A DNA stretch of 64,000 bases, from NCBI GenBank assembly GCA_947561715.1, contig OX387199.1, forward strand, positions 11,909,001 to 11,973,000, written 5' to 3'. This stretch comes from Ascidia mentula. Its lineage: Eukaryota > Chordata > Ascidiacea > Phlebobranchia > Ascidiidae. This document shows, in pieces, positions 47,430-62,660 of this stretch. A program made the position numbers and the translations under genes. Each line of letters opens with the position of its first letter. Within the stretch, counting starts at the first letter, position 1. Below the pieces are notes generated by a model, which saw only the letters and a list, made by a program, of their open reading frames with translations, searched no databases and was not told the origin of the DNA.

Positions 47430-50065
47430 TGGAAAACGCTGATACTCCAGTAATGAGTTTGCGGTTGCACAACGTATGTAACCATGCGATTTCAGCACTT
47501 GTCCATTTTGCAGTATACGACTTTTCGGTAAAAAATATTTTTTTTCAGTACAAGCTTTATTATACAGTGGAAAACGCTGGTACTCCAGTATTGCTTTTGC
47601 GGTTGCACAACGTATGTAACTATGCGCTTTCAGCACTTGTCCATTTTGCAGTATATGACTTTTCGACAAAAAATAGTTTTTTTTCTGTACAAGCTTTATT
47701 ATACAGTGGAAAACGCAGATACTCCAGTACTGAGTTTGCGGTTGCACAACGTATGTAACTATGCGATTTCAGCACTTGTCCATTTTGCAGTATATGACTT
47801 TTCGATAAAAAATATTTTTTTTCATTACAAGCTTTATTATGCAGTGGAAAAGGCTGATACTCCAGTATTGCGTTTGCGGTTGCACAACGTATGTAATCAT
47901 GCGATTTCAGCACTTGTCCATTTTGCAGTATAGGACTTTTCGATAAAAAATATTTTTTTTCAGTACAAGCTTTATTATACAGTGGAAAACGCTGATACTC
48001 CAGTACTGAGTTTGCGGTTGCACAACGTATGTAACCATGCGATTTCAGCACTTGTCCATTTTGCAGTATACGACTTTTCGGTAAAAAATATTTTTTTTTA
48101 AGTACAAGCTTTATTATACAGTGGAAAACGCTGATACTCCAGTACTGAGTTTGCGTTTGCACAACGTAAGTAACCATGCGATTTCAATACTTGTTCATTT
48201 TGCAGTATACGACTTTTCGGTAAAAAATATTTATTTTTAGTACAAGCTTTATTATACAGTGGAAAACGCTGGTACTCCAGTATTGCTTTTGCGGTTGCAC
48301 AACGTATGTAACTATGCGATTTCAGCACTTGTCCATTTTGCAGTATATGACTTTTCGATAAAAAATAGTTTTTTTTCTGTACAAGCTTTATTATACAGTG
48401 GAAAACGCTGATACTCCAGTACTGAGTTTGCGGTTGCACAACGTATGTAACTATGCGATTTCAGCACTTGTCCATTTTGCAGTATATGACTTTTCGATAA
48501 AAAATATTTTTTTCAGTACAAGCTTTAGTATACAGTGGAAAACGCTGATACTCCAGTAATGAGTTTGCAGTTGCACAACGTATGTAACCATGCGATTTCA
48601 GCACTTGTCCATTTTGCAGTATACGACTTTTCGGTAAAAAATATTTTTTTTCAGTACAAGCTTTATTATACAGTGGAAAACGCTGGTACTCCAGTATTGC
48701 TTTTGCGGTTGCACAACGTATGTAACTATGCGCTTTCAGCACTTGTCCATTTTGCAGTATATGACTTTTCGACAAAAAATAGTTTTTTTTCTGTACAAGC
48801 TTTATTATACAGTGGAAAACGCAGATACTCCAGTACTGAGTTTGCGGTTGCACAACGTATGTAACTATGCGATTTCAGCATTTGTCCATTTTGCAGTATA
48901 TGACTTTTCGATAAAAAATATTTTTTTTCATTACAAGCTTTATTATGCAGTGGAAAAGGCTGATACTCCAGTATTGCGTTTGCGGTTGCACAACGTATGT
49001 AACCATGCGATTTCAGCACTTGTCCATTTTGCAGTATAGGACTTTTCGATAAAAAATATTTTTTTTCAGTACAAGCTTTATTATACAGTGGAAAACGCTG
49101 ATACTCCAGTACTGAGTTTGCGGTTGCACAACGTATGTAACCATGCGATTTCAGCACTTGTCCATTTTGCAGTATACGACTTTTCGGTAAAAAATATTTT
49201 TTTTTAAGTACAAGCTTTATTATGCAGTGGAAAACGCTGATACTCCAGTACGGAGTTTGCGGTTGCACAACGTATGTAACTATGCGCTTTCAGCACTTGT
49301 CCATTTTGCAGTATATGACTTTTCGATAAAAAATATTTTTTTTCAGTACAAGCTTTATTATACAGTGGAAAACGCTGATACTCCAGTACTGAGTTTGCGG
49401 TTGCACAACGTATGTAACCATGTGATTTCAGCACTTGTCCATTTTGCAGTATACGACTTTTCGGTAAAAAATATATTTATTTCAGTACAAGCTTTATTAT
49501 ACAGTGGAAAACGCTGATACTCCAGTTTTGCGTTTGCGGTTGCACAACGTATGTAACTATGCGCTTTCAGCACTTGTCCATTTTGCAGTATATGACTTTT
49601 CGATAAAAAATATTTTTTTTCAGTACAAGCTTTATTATGCAGTGGAAAACGCTGATACTCCAGTACTGAGTTTGCGGTTGCACAACGTATGTAACTATGC
49701 GATTTCAGCACTTGTCCATTTTGCAGTATATGACTTTTCGGTAAAAAATATTTTTTTTCAGTACAAGCTTTATTATGCAGTGGAAAACGCTGATACTCCA
49801 GTACTGAGTTTGCGGTTGCACAACATATGTAACTATGCGATTTCAGCACTTGTCCATTTTGCAGTATATGACTTTTCGATAAAAAATATTTTTTTTCAGT
49901 ACGAGCTTTATTATACAGTGGAAAACGCTGATACTCCAGTACTGAGTTTGCGGTTGCACAACGTATGTAACCATGCGATTTCAGAACTTGTCCATTTTGC
50001 AGTATATGACTTTTCGGTAAAAAATATTTTTTTTTGGAACAAACTTTATTATACAATGGAAAACG
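45494..50065 (+). repeat. Segmental duplication of about 8 kb period (second copy)
   Basis: Counterpart of 37618-42050, sharing rare variants such as caacatatgtaactatg (41817 and 49822), cggagtttgcgg (41236 and 49251) and aaaatatatttatttcag (41457 and 49472). The match changes by two monomers near 50.1 kb and resumes against about 42.04 kb. Confidence 0.82.
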
Positions 50066-53000
50066 CTGATACTCCAGTATTGCTTTTGCGGTTGCACAAC
50101 GTATGTAACTATGCGATTTCAGCACTTGTCCATTTTGCAGTATATGACTTTTCGATAAAAAATAGTTTTTTTTCTGTACAAGCTTTATTATACAGTGGAA
50201 AACGCTGATACTCCAGTACTGAGTTTGCGGTTGCACAACGTATGTAACTATGCGCTTTCAGCACTTGTCCATTTTGCAGTATATGACTTTTCGATAAAAA
50301 ATATTTTTTTTCAGTGCAAGCTTTATTATACAGTGGAAAACGCTGATACTCCAGTACTGAGTTTGCGGTTGCACAACGTATGTAACCATGAGATTTCAGC
50401 ACTTGTCCATTTTGCAGTATACGACTTTTCGGTAAAAAATATTTTTTTTCAGTACAAGCTTTATTATGCAGTGGAAAACGCTGATACTCCAGTTTTGCGT
50501 TTGCGGTTGCACAACGTATGTAACTATGCGCTTTCAGCACTTGTCCATTTTGCAGTATATGACTTTTCGATAAAAAATATTTTTTTTCAGTACAAGCTTT
50601 ATTATACCGTGGAAAACGCTGATACTCCAGTACTGAGTTTGCGGTTGCACAACGTATGTAACCATGCGATTTCAGCACTTGTCCATTTTGCAGTATATGA
50701 CTTTTCGATAAAAAATATTTTTTTTCAGTACAAGCTTTATTATACAGTGGAAAACGCTGATACTCCAGTACTGAGTTTGCGGTTGCACAACGTATGTAAC
50801 TATGCGCTTTCAGCACTTGTCCATTTTGCAGAATATGACTTTTCGATAAAAAATATTTTTTTTCAGTACAAGCTTTATTATACAGTGGAAAACGCTGATA
50901 CTCCAGTACTGAGTTTGCGGTTGCACAACGTATGTAACCATGCGATTTCAGCACTTGTCCATTTTGCAGTATATGACTTTTCGATAAAAAATATTTTTTT
51001 TCAGCACAAGCTTTATTATACAGTGGAAAACGCTGATACTCCAGTACTGAGTTTGCGGTTGCACAATGTATGTAACTATGCGATTTCAGCACTTGTCCAT
51101 TTTGCAGTATACGACTTTTCGATAAAAAATATTTTTTTTCAGTACAAGCTTTATTATACAGTGGAAAACGCTGATACTCCAGTACTGAGTTTGCGTTTGC
51201 ACAACGTAAGTAACCATGCGATTTCAATACTTGTTCATTTTGCAGTATACGACTTTTCGGTAAAAAATATTTATTTTTAGTACAAGCTTTATTATACAGT
51301 GGAAAACGCTGGTACTCCAGTATTGCTTTTGCGGTTGCACAACGTATGTAACTATGCGATTTCAGCACTTGTCCATTTTGCAGTATATGACTTTTCGATA
51401 AAAAATAGTTTTTTTTCTGTACAAGCTTTATTATACAGTGGAAAACGCTGATACTCCAGTACTGAGTTTGCGGTTGCACAACGTATGTAACCATGCGATT
51501 TCAGAACTTGTCCATTTTGCAGTATATGACTTTTCGGTAAAAAATATTTTTTTTTGGAACAAACTTTATTATACAATGGAAAACGCTGATACTCCAGTAT
51601 TGCTTTTGCGGTTGCACAACGTATGTAACTATGCGATTTCAGCACTTGTCCATTTTGCAGTATATGACTTTTCGATAAAAAATAGTTTTTTTTCTGTACA
51701 AGCTTTATTATACAGTGGAAAACGCTGATACTCCAGTACTGAGTTTGCGGTTGCACAACGTATGTAACTATGCGCTTTCAGCACTTGTCCATTTTGCAGT
51801 ATATGACTTTTCGATAAAAAATATTTTTTTTCAGTGCAAGCTTTATTATACAGTGGAAAACGCTGATACTCCAGTACTGAGTTTGCGGTTGCACAACGTA
51901 TGTAACCATGCGATTTCAGCACTTGTCCATTTTGCAGTATACGACTTTTCGGTAAAAAATATTTTTTTTCAGTACAAGCTTTATTATACAGTGGAAAACG
52001 CTGATACTCCAGTTTTGCGTTTGCGGTTGCACAACGTATGTAACTATGCGCTTTCAGCACTTGTCCATTTTGCAGTATATGACTTTTCGATAAAAAATAT
52101 TTTTTTTCAGTACAAGCTTTATTATACCGTGGAAAACGCTGATACTCCAGTACTGAGTTTGCGGTTGCACAACGTATGTAACCATGCGATTTCAGCACTT
52201 GTCCATTTTGCAGTATATGACTTTTCGATAAAAAATATTTTTTTTCAGTACAAGCTTTATTATACAGTGGAAAACGCTGATACTCCAGTACTGAGTTTGC
52301 GGTTGCACAACGTATGTAACCATGCGATTTCAGCACTTGTCCATTTTGCAGTATACGACTTTTCGGTAAAAAATATTTTTTTTCAGTACAAGCTTTATTA
52401 TACAGTGGAAAACGCTGATACTCCAGTTTTGCGTTTGCGGTTGCACAACGTATGTAACTATTCGCTTTCAGCACTTGTCCATTTTGCAGTATATGACTTT
52501 TCGATAAAAATTTTTTTTTTCAGTACAAGCTTTATTATACAGTGGAAAACGCTGATACTCCAGTTTTGCGTTTGCGGTTGCACAACGTATGTAACTATGC
52601 ACTTTCAGCACTTGTCCATTTTGCAGTATATGACTTTTCGAAAAAAAATATTTTTTTTTAGTAAAAGCTTTATTATACAGTGGAAAACGCTGATACTCCA
52701 GTACTGAGTTTGCGGTTGCACAACGTATGTAACCATGCGATTTCAGCACTTGTCCATTTTGCAGTATACGACTTTTCAGTAAAAAATATTTTTTTTTAGT
52801 ACAAGCTTTATAATACAGTGGAAAACGCTGGTACTCCAGTATTGCTTTTGCGGTTGCACAACGTATGTAACTATGCGATTTCAGCACTTGTCCATTTTGC
52901 AGTATATGACTTTTCGATAAAAAATAGTTTTTTTTCTGTACAAGCTTTATTATACAGTGGAAAACGCTGATACTCCAGTACTGAGTTTGCGGTTGCACAA

Positions 53001-55049
53001 CGTATGTAACTATGCGATTTCAGCACTTGTCCATTTTGCAGTATATGACTTTTCGATAAAAAATATTTTTTTTCATTACAAGCTTTATTATACAGTGGAA
53101 AAGGCTGATACTCCAGTATTGCGTTTGCGGTTGCACAACGTATGTAACTATGCGCTTTCAGCACTTGTCCATATTGCAGTATATGACTTTTCGATAAAAA
53201 ATATTTTTTTTCATTACAAGCTTTATTATGAAGTGGAAAACGCTGGTACTCCAGTATTGCTTTTGCGGTTGCACAACGTATGTAACTATGCGATTTCAGC
53301 ACTTGTCCATTTTGCAGTATATGACTTTTCGATAAAAAATATTTTTTTTCAGTACAAGCTTTATTATACAGTGGAAAACGCTGATACTCCAGTACTGAGT
53401 TTGCGGTTGCACAACGTATGTAACCATGTGATTTCAGCACTTGTCCATTTTGCAGTATATGATTTTTCGGTAAAAAATATTTTTTTTTAGTACAAGCTTT
53501 ATTATACAGTGGAAAACGCTGGTACTCCAGTATTGCTTTTGCGGTTGCACAACGTATGTAACTATGCGATTTCAGCACTTGTCCATTTTGCAGTATATGA
53601 CTTTTCGATAAAAAATAGTTTTTTTTCTGTACAAGCTTTATTATACAGTGGAAAACGCTGATACTCCAGTACTGAGTTTGCGGTTGCACAACGTATGTAA
53701 CTATGCGATTTCAGCACTTGTCCATTTTGCAGTATATGACTTTTCGATAAAAAATATTTTTTTTTAGTACAAGCTTTATTATACAGTGGAAAACGCTGAT
53801 ACTCCAGTATTGCGTTTGCGGTTGCACAACGTATGTAACTATGCGCTTTCAGCACTTGTCCATTTTGCAGTATATGACTTTTCGATAAAAAATATTTTTT
53901 TTCAGTACAAGCTTTATTATACAGTGGAAAACGCTGATACTCCAGTACTGAGTTTGCGGTTGCACAACGTATGTAACTATGCGCTTTCAGCACTTGTCCA
54001 TTTTGCAGTATATGACTTTTCGATAAAAAATAGTTTTTTTTCTGTACAAGCTTTATTATACAGTGGAAAACGCTGATACTCCAGTACTGAGTTTGCGGTT
54101 GCACAACGTATGTAACTGTGCGATTTCAGCACTTGTCCATTTTGCAGTATATGACTTTTCGATAAAAAATATTTTTTTTCAGTACAAGCTTTATTATACA
54201 GTGGAAAAGGCTGATACTCCAGTATTGCGTTTCCGGTTGCACAACGTATGTAACTATGCGCTTTCAGCACTTGTCCATATTGCAGTATATGACTTTTCGA
54301 TAAAAAATATTTTTTTTCATTACAAGCTTTATTATGAAGTGGAAAACGCTGGTACTCCAGTATTGCTTTTTACGGTTGCACAACGTATGTAACTATGCGA
54401 TTTCAGCACTTGTCCATTTTGCAGTATATGACTTTTCGATAAAAAATATTTTTTTTCAGTACAAGCTTTATTATACAGTGGAAAACACTGATGCTCCAGT
54501 ACTGAGTTTGCGGTTGCACAACGTATGTAACCATGCGATTTCAGCACTTGTCCATTTTGCAGTATATGACTTTTCGGTAAAAAATATTTTTTTTTAGTAC
54601 AAGCTTTATTATGCAGTGGAAAACACTGGTACTCCAGTATTGCTTTTGCGGTTGCACAACGTATGTAACTATGCGATTTCAGCACTTGTCCATTTTGCAG
54701 TATATGACTTTTCGATAAAAAATAGTTTTTTTTCTGCACAAGCTTTATTATACAGTGGAAAACGCTGATACTCCAGTATTGCGTTTGCGGTTGCACAACG
54801 TATGTAACTATGCGATTTCAGCACTTGTCCATTTTGCAGTATATGACTTTTCGATAAAAAATATTTTTTTTCAGTACAAGCTTTATTATACAGTGGAAAA
54901 CGCTGATACTCCAGTTTTGCGTTTGCGGTTGCACAACGTATGTAACTATGCGCTTTCAGCACTTGTCCATTTTGCAGTATATGACTTTTCGATAAAAAAT
55001 ATTTTTTTTCAGTACAAGCTTTATTATACAGTGGAAAACGCTGATACTC

Positions 55050-56100
55050 CAGTTTTGCGTTTGCGGTTGCACAACGTATGTAACTATGCGCTTTCAGCAC
55101 TTGTCCATTTTGCAGTATATGACTTTTCGAAAAAAAATATTTTTTTTTAGTACAAGCTTTATTATACAGTGGAAAAGGCTGATACTCCAGTATTGCGTTT
55201 GCGGTTGCACAACGTATGTAACTATGCGATTTCAGCACTTGTCCATTTTGCAGTATACGACTTTTCGGTAAAAAATATTTTTTTTTAGTACAAGCTTTAT
55301 TATACAGTGGAAAACGCTGGTACTCCAGTATTGCTTTTGCGGTTGCACAACGTATGTAATCATGCGATTTCAGCACTTGTCCATTTTGCAGTATATGACT
55401 TTTCGATAAAAAATAGTTTTTTTTCTGTACAAGCTTTATTATACCGTGGAAAACGCTGATACTCCAGTACTGAGTTTGCGGTTGCACAACGTATGTAACC
55501 ATGCGATTTCAGCACTTGTCCATTTTGCAGTATACGACTTTTCGGTAAAAAATATTTTTTTTTAGTACAAGCTTTATTATACAGTGGAAAACGCTAGTAC
55601 TCCAGTATTGCTTTTGCGGTTGCACAACGTATGTAACTATGCGATTTCAGCACTTGTCCATTTTGCAGTATATGACTTTTCGATAAAAAATAGTTTTTTT
55701 TCTGTACAAGCTTTATTATACAGTGGGAAACGCTGATAATCCAGTACTGAGTTTGCGGTTGCACAACGTATGTAACTATGCGATTTCAGCACTTGTCCAT
55801 TTTGCAGTATATGACTTTTCGGTAAAAAATATTTTTTTTCAGTACAAGCTTTATTATACAGTGGAAAAGGCTGATACTCCAGTACTGAGTTTGCGGTTGC
55901 ACAACGTATGTAACTATGCGATTTCAGCACTTGTCCATTTTGCAGTATATGACTTTTCGATAAAAAATAGTTTTTTTTCTGTACAAGCTTTATTATACAG
56001 TGGAAAACGCTGATACTCCAGTACTGAGTTTGCGGTTGCACAACGTATGTAACTATGCGATTTCAGCACTTGTCCATTTTGCAGTATATGACTTTTCGAT
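55050..56100 (+). repeat. Duplicated satellite block, 30-monomer offset (4146 bp)
   Basis: This block recurs at about 59200-60250 with a constant 4146-bp offset. Shared rare markers are cagtgggaaacgctgataatcc, cgctagtactccag and cgtatgtaatcatgcg. Parts of 54.3-55.5 kb recur again at 62.6-63.9 kb with offsets of 8295 and 8433 bp. Confidence 0.8.
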
Positions 56101-58587
56101 AAAAAATATTTTTTTTTAGTACAAGCTTTATTATACAGTGGAAAACGCTGATACTCCAGTATTGCGTTTGCGGTTGCACAACGTATGTAACTATGCGCTA
56201 TCAGCACTTGTCCATTTTGCAGTATATGACTTTTCGATAAAAAATATTTTTTTTCAGTACAAGCTTTATTATACAGTGGAAAACGCTGATACTCCAGTAC
56301 TGAGTTTGCGGTTGCACAACGTATGTAACTATGCGCTTTCAGCACTTGTCCATTTTGCAGTATATGACTTTTCGATAAAAAATATTTTTCTTCAGTACAA
56401 GCTTTATTATGCATTGGAAAACGCTGATACTCCAGTACTGAGTTTGCGGTTGCACAACGTATGTAACCATGCGATTTCAGCACTTGTCCATTTTGCAGTA
56501 TACGACTTTTCGGTAAAAAATATTTTTTTTCAGTACAAGCTTTATTATACAGTGGAAAACGCTGATACTCCAGTTTTGCGTTTGCGGTTGCACAACGTAT
56601 GTAACTATGCGATTTCAGCACTTGTCCATTTTGCAGTATATGACTTTTCGATAAAAAATAGTTTTTTTTCTGTACAAGCTTTATTATACTGTGGAAAACG
56701 CTGATACTCCAGTACTGAGTTTGCGGTTGCACAACGTATGTAACTATGCGATTTCAGCACTTGTCCATTTTGCAGTATATGACTTTTCGATAAAAAATAT
56801 TTTTTTCATTACAAGCTTTATTATAGAGTGGAAAAGGCTGATACTCCAGTATTGCATTTGCGGTTGCACAACGTATGTAACTATGCGCTTTCAGCACTTG
56901 TCCATATTGCAGTATATGACTTTTCGATAAAAAATATTTTTTTTCATTACAAGCTTTATTATGAAGTGGAAAACGCTGGTACTCCAGTATTGCTTTTGCG
57001 GTGGCACAACGTATGTAACCATGCGATTTCAGCACTTGTCCATTTTGCAGTATATGACTTTTCGGTAAAAAATATTTTTTTTTAGTACAAGCTTTATTAT
57101 ACAGTGGAAAACGCTGGTACTCCAGTATTGCTTTTGCGGTTGCACAACGTATGTAACTATGCGATTTCAGCACTTGTCCATTTTGCAGTATATGACTTTT
57201 CGATAAAAAATAGTTTTTTTTCTGTACAAGCTTTATTATACAGTGGAAAACGCTGATACTCCAGTACTGAGTTTGCGGTTGCACAACGTATGTAACTATG
57301 CGATTTCAGCACTTGTCCATTTTGCAGTATATGACTTTTCGATAAAAAATATTTTTTTTTAGTACAAGCTTTATTATACAGTGGAAAACGCTGATACTCC
57401 AGTATTGCGTTTGCGGTTGCACAACGTATGTAACTATGCGCTTTCAGCACTTGTCCATTTTGCAGTATATGACTTTTCGATAAAAAATATTTTTTTTCAG
57501 TACAAGCTTTATTATACAGTGGAAAACGCTGATACTCCAGTACTGAGTTTGCGGTTGCACAACGTATGTAACTATGCGCTTTCAGCACTTGTCCATTTTG
57601 CAGTATATGACTTTTCGATAAAAAATATTTTTCTTCAGTACAAGCTTTATTATGCATTGGAAAACGCTGATACTCCAGTACTGAGTTTGCGGTTGCACAA
57701 CGTATGTAACCATGCGATTTCAGCACTTGTCCATTTTGCAGTATACGACTTTTCGGTAAAAAACTATTTTTTTTCAGTACAAGCTTTATTATACAGTGGA
57801 AAACGCTGATACTCCAGTTTTGCGTTTGCGGTTGCACAACGTATGTAACTATGCGATTTCAGCACTTGTCCATTTTGCAGTATATGACTTTTCGATAAAA
57901 AATAGTTTTTTTTCTGTACAAGCTTTATTATACAGTGGAAAACGCTGATACTCCAGTACTGAGTTTGCGGTTGCACAACGTATGTAACTATGCGATTTCA
58001 GCACTTGTCCATTTTGCAGTATATGACTTTTCGATAAAAAATATTTTTTTCATTACAAGCTTTATTATACAGTGGAAAAGGCTGATACTCCAGTATTGCG
58101 TTTGCGGTTGCACAACGTATGTAACTATGCGCTTTCAGCACTTGTCCATATTGCAGTATATGACTTTTCGATAAAAAATATTTTTTTTCATTACAAGCTT
58201 TATTATGAAGTGGAAAACGCTGGTACTCCAGTATTGCTTTTGCGGTTGCACAACGTACGTAACCATGCGATTTCAGCACTTGTCCATTTTGCAGTATATG
58301 ACTTTTCGGTAAAAAATATTTTTTTTTAGTACAAGCTTTATTATACAGTGGAAAACGCTGGTACTCCAGTATTGCTTTTGCGGTTGCACAACGTATGTAA
58401 CTATGCGATTTCAGCACTTGTCCATTTTGCAGTATATGACTTTTCAATAAAAAATAGTTTTTTTTCTGTACAAGCTTTATTATACAGTGGAAAACGCTGA
58501 TACTCCAGTACTGAGTTTGCGGTTGCACCACGTATGTAACTATGCGATTTCAGCACTTGTCCATTTTGCAGTATATGACTTTTCGAT
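56100..58587 (+). repeat. 9-monomer tandem duplication (about 1244 bp)
   Basis: Offsets of 1243-1244 bp link 56138 to 57381, 56691 to 57935 and 57157 to 58401. Shared markers are aaaatatttttcttcag with attatgcattgg and a ttattatgaagtgg linker. Copies are about 56100-57343 and 57344-58587. Confidence 0.82.
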
Positions 58588-61112
58588 AAAAAATATTTTT
58601 TTTCAGTACAAGCTTTATTATACAGTGGAAAACGCTGATACTCCAGTATTGCGTTTGCGGTTGCACAACGTATGTAACTATGCGCTTTCAGCACTTGTCC
58701 ATATTGCAGTATATGACTTTTCGATAAAAAATACTTTTTTTCATTACAAGCTTTATTATACAGTGGAAAACGCTGGTACTCCAGTATTGCTTTTGCGGTT
58801 GCACAACGTATGTAACTATGCAATTTCACCACTTGTCCATTTTGCAGTATATGACTTTTCGTGGAAAAATATTTTTTTTCATCACAAGCTTTATTATACA
58901 GTGGAAAACGCTGATACTCCAGTATTGCGTTTGCGGTTGCACAACGTATGTAACTATGCGCTTTCAGCACTTGTCCATATTGCAGTATATGACTTTTCGG
59001 TAAAAAATATTTTTTTTCATTACAAGCTTTATTATACAGTGGAAAACGCTGGTACTCCAGTATTGCTTTTGCGGTTGCACAACGTATGTAACTATGCGAT
59101 TTCAGCACTTGTCCATTTTGCAGTATATGACTTTTCGATAAAAAATATTTTTTTTCAGTACAAGCTTTATTATACAGTGGAAAACGCTGATACTCCAGTT
59201 TTGCGTTTGCGGTTGCACAACGTATGTAACTATGCGCTTTCAGCACTTGTCCATTTTGCAGTATATGACTTTTCGAAAAAACATATTTTTTTTTAGTACA
59301 AGCTTTATTATACAGTGGAAAAGGCTGATACTCCAGTATTGCGTTTGCGGTTGCACAACGTATGTAACTATGCGATTTCAGCACTTGTCCATTTTGCAGT
59401 ATACGACTTTTCGGTAAAAAATATTTTTTTTTAGTACAAGCTTTATTATACAGTGGAAAACGCTGGTACTCCAGTATTGCTTTTGCGGTTGCACAACGTA
59501 TGTAATCATGCGATTTCAGCACTTGTCCATTTTGCAGTATATGACTTTTCGATAAAAAATAGTTTTTTTTCTGTACAAGCTTTATTATACAGTGGAAAAC
59601 GCTGATACTCCAGTACTGAGTTTGCGGTTGCACAACGTATGTAACCATGCGATTTCAGCACTTGTCCATTTTGCAGTATACGACTTTTCGGTAAAAAATA
59701 TTTTTTTTTAGTACAAGCTTTATTATACAGTGGAAAACGCTAGTACTCCAGTATTGCTTTTGCGGTTGCACAACGTATGTAACTATGCGATTTCAGCACT
59801 TGTCCATTTTGCAGTATATGACTTTTCGATAAAAAATAGTTTTTTTTCTGTACAAGCTTTATTATACAGTGGGAAACGCTGATAATCCAGTACTGAGTTT
59901 GCGGTTGCACAACGTATGTAACTATGCGATTTCAGCACTTGTCCATTTTGCAGTATATGACTTTTCGATAAAAAATATTTTTTTTCAGTACAAGCTTTAT
60001 TATACAGTGGAAAAGGCTGATACTCCAGTACTGAGTTTGCGGTTGCACAACGTATGTAACTATGCGATTTCAGCACTTGTCCATTTTGCAGTATATGACT
60101 TTTCGATAAAAAATAGTTTTTTTTCTGTACAAGCTTTATTATACAGTGGAAAACGCTGATACTCCAGTACTGAGTTTGCGGTTGCACAACGTATGTAACC
60201 ATGCGATTTCAGCACTTGTCCATTTTGCAGTATATGACTTTTCGATAAAAAATATTTTTTTTCAGTACAAGCTTTATTATACAGTGGAAAACGCTGATAC
60301 TCCAGTATTGCGTTTGCGGTTGCACAACGTATGTAACTATGCGCTTTCAGCACTTGTCCATTTTGCAGTATATGACTTTTCGATAAAAAATATTTTTTTT
60401 CAGTACAAGCTTTATTATACAGTGGAAAACGCTGATACTCCAGTACTGAGTTTGCGGTTGCACAACGTATGTAACTATGCGATTTCAGCACTTGTCCATT
60501 TTGCAGTATATGACTTTTCGATAAAAAATAGTTTTTTTTCTGTACAAGCTTTATTATACTGTGGAAAACGCTGATACTCCAGTATTGCGTTTGCGGTTGC
60601 ACAACGTATGTAACTATGCGCTTTCAGCACTTGTCCATATTGCAGTATATGACTTTTCGATAAAAAATATTTTTTTTCATTACAAGCTTTATTATGAAGT
60701 GGAAAACGCTGGTACTCCAGTATTGCTTTTGCGGTTGCACAACGTATGTAACTATGCGATTTCAGCACTTGTCCATTTTGCAGTATATGACTTTTCGATA
60801 AAAAATATTTTTTTTCAGTACAAGCTTTATTATACAGTGGAAAACGCTGATACTCCAGTACTGAGTTTGCGGTTGCACAACGTATGTAACCATGTGATTT
60901 CAGCACTTGTCCATTTTGCAGTATATGACTTTTCGGTAAAAAATATTTTTTTTTAGTACAAGCTTTATTATACAGTGGAAAACGCTGGTACTCCAGTATT
61001 GCTTTTGCGGTTGCACAACGTATGTAACTATGCGCTTTCAGCACTTGTCCATTTTGCAGTATATGACTTTTCGATAAAAAATATTTTTTTTCAGTACAAG
61101 CTTTATTATACA

Positions 61113-62660
61113 GTGGAAAACGCTGATACTCCAGTACTGAGTTTGCGGTTGCACAACGTATGTAACTATGCGCTTTCAGCACTTGTCCATTTTGCAGTAT
61201 ATGACTTTTCGATAAAAAATAGTTTCTTTTCTGTACAAGCTTTATTATACAGTGGAAAACGCTGATACTCCAGTACTGAGTTTGCGGTTGCACAACGTAT
61301 GTAACTGTGCGATTTCAGCACTTGTCCATTTTGCAGTATATGACTTTTCGATAAAAAATATTTTTTTTCTGTACAAGCTTTATTATACAGTGGAAAACGC
61401 TGATACTCCAGTACTGAGTTTGCGGTTGCACAACGTATGTAACTGTGCGATTTCAGCACTTGTCCATTTTGCAGTATATGACTTTTCGATAAAAAATATT
61501 TTTTTTTAGTACAAGCTTTATTATACAGTGGAAAACGCTGATACTCCAGTATTGCGTTTGCGGTTGCACAACGTATGTAACTATGCGCTTTCAGCACTTG
61601 TCCATTTTGCAGTATATGACTTTTCGATAAAAAATATTTTTTTTCAGTACAAGCTTTATTATACAGTGGAAAACGCTGATACTCCAGTACTGAGTTTGCG
61701 GTTGCACAACGTATGTAACTATGCGCTTTCAGCACTTGTCCATTTTGCAGTATATGACTTTTCGATAAAAAATAGTTTTTTTTCTGTACAAGCTTTATTA
61801 TACAGTGGAAAACGCTGATACTCCAGTACTGAGTTTGCGGTTGCACAACGTATGTAACTGTGCGATTTCAGCACTTGTCCATTTTGCAGTATATGACTTT
61901 TCGATAAAAAATATTTTTTTTTAGTACAAGCTTTATTATACAGTGGAAAACGCTGATACTCCAGTATTGCGTTTGCGGTTGCACAACGTATGTAACTATG
62001 CGCTTTCAGCACTTGTCCATTTTGCAGTATATGACTTTTCGATAAAAAATATTTTTTTTCAGTACAAGCTTTATTATACAGTGGAAAACGCTGATACTCC
62101 AGTACTGAGTTTGCGGTTGCACAACGTATGTAACTATGCGCTTTCAGCACTTGTCCATTTTGCAGTATATGACTTTTCGATAAAAAATAGTTTTTTTTCT
62201 GTACAAGCTTTATTATACAGTGGAAAACGCTGATACTCCAGTACTGAGTTTGCGGTTGCACAACGTATGTAACTATGCGATTTCAGCACTTGTCCATATT
62301 GCAGTATATGACTTTTCGATAAAAAATATTTTTTTTTAGTACAAGCTTTATTATACAGTGGAAAACGCTGATACTCCAGTATTGCGTTTGCGGTTGCACA
62401 ACGTATGTAACTATGCGCTTTCAGCACTTGTCCATTTTGCAGTATATGACTTTTCGATAAAAAATATTTTTTTTCAGTACAAGCTTTATTATACAGTGGA
62501 AAACGCTGATACTCCAGTACTGAGTTTGCGGTTGCACAACGTATGTAACTATGCGCTTTCAGCACTTGTCCATTTTGCAGTATATGACTTTTCGATAAAA
62601 AATAGTTTTTTTTCTGTACAAGCTTTATTATACAGTGGAAAACGCTGATACTCCAGTATT
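61113..62660 (+). repeat. 3-monomer higher-order repeat (415 bp), more than three copies
   Basis: Markers at 61528, 61943 and 62358 are exactly 415 bp apart. Each unit is one tatgcgctttcag monomer with a normal palindromic linker, one with the aaaatagttttttttctg linker, and one gatttcag monomer with a ttttttttttagtac linker. It is the most regular local pattern in the window and the likeliest recent amplification. Confidence 0.88.
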
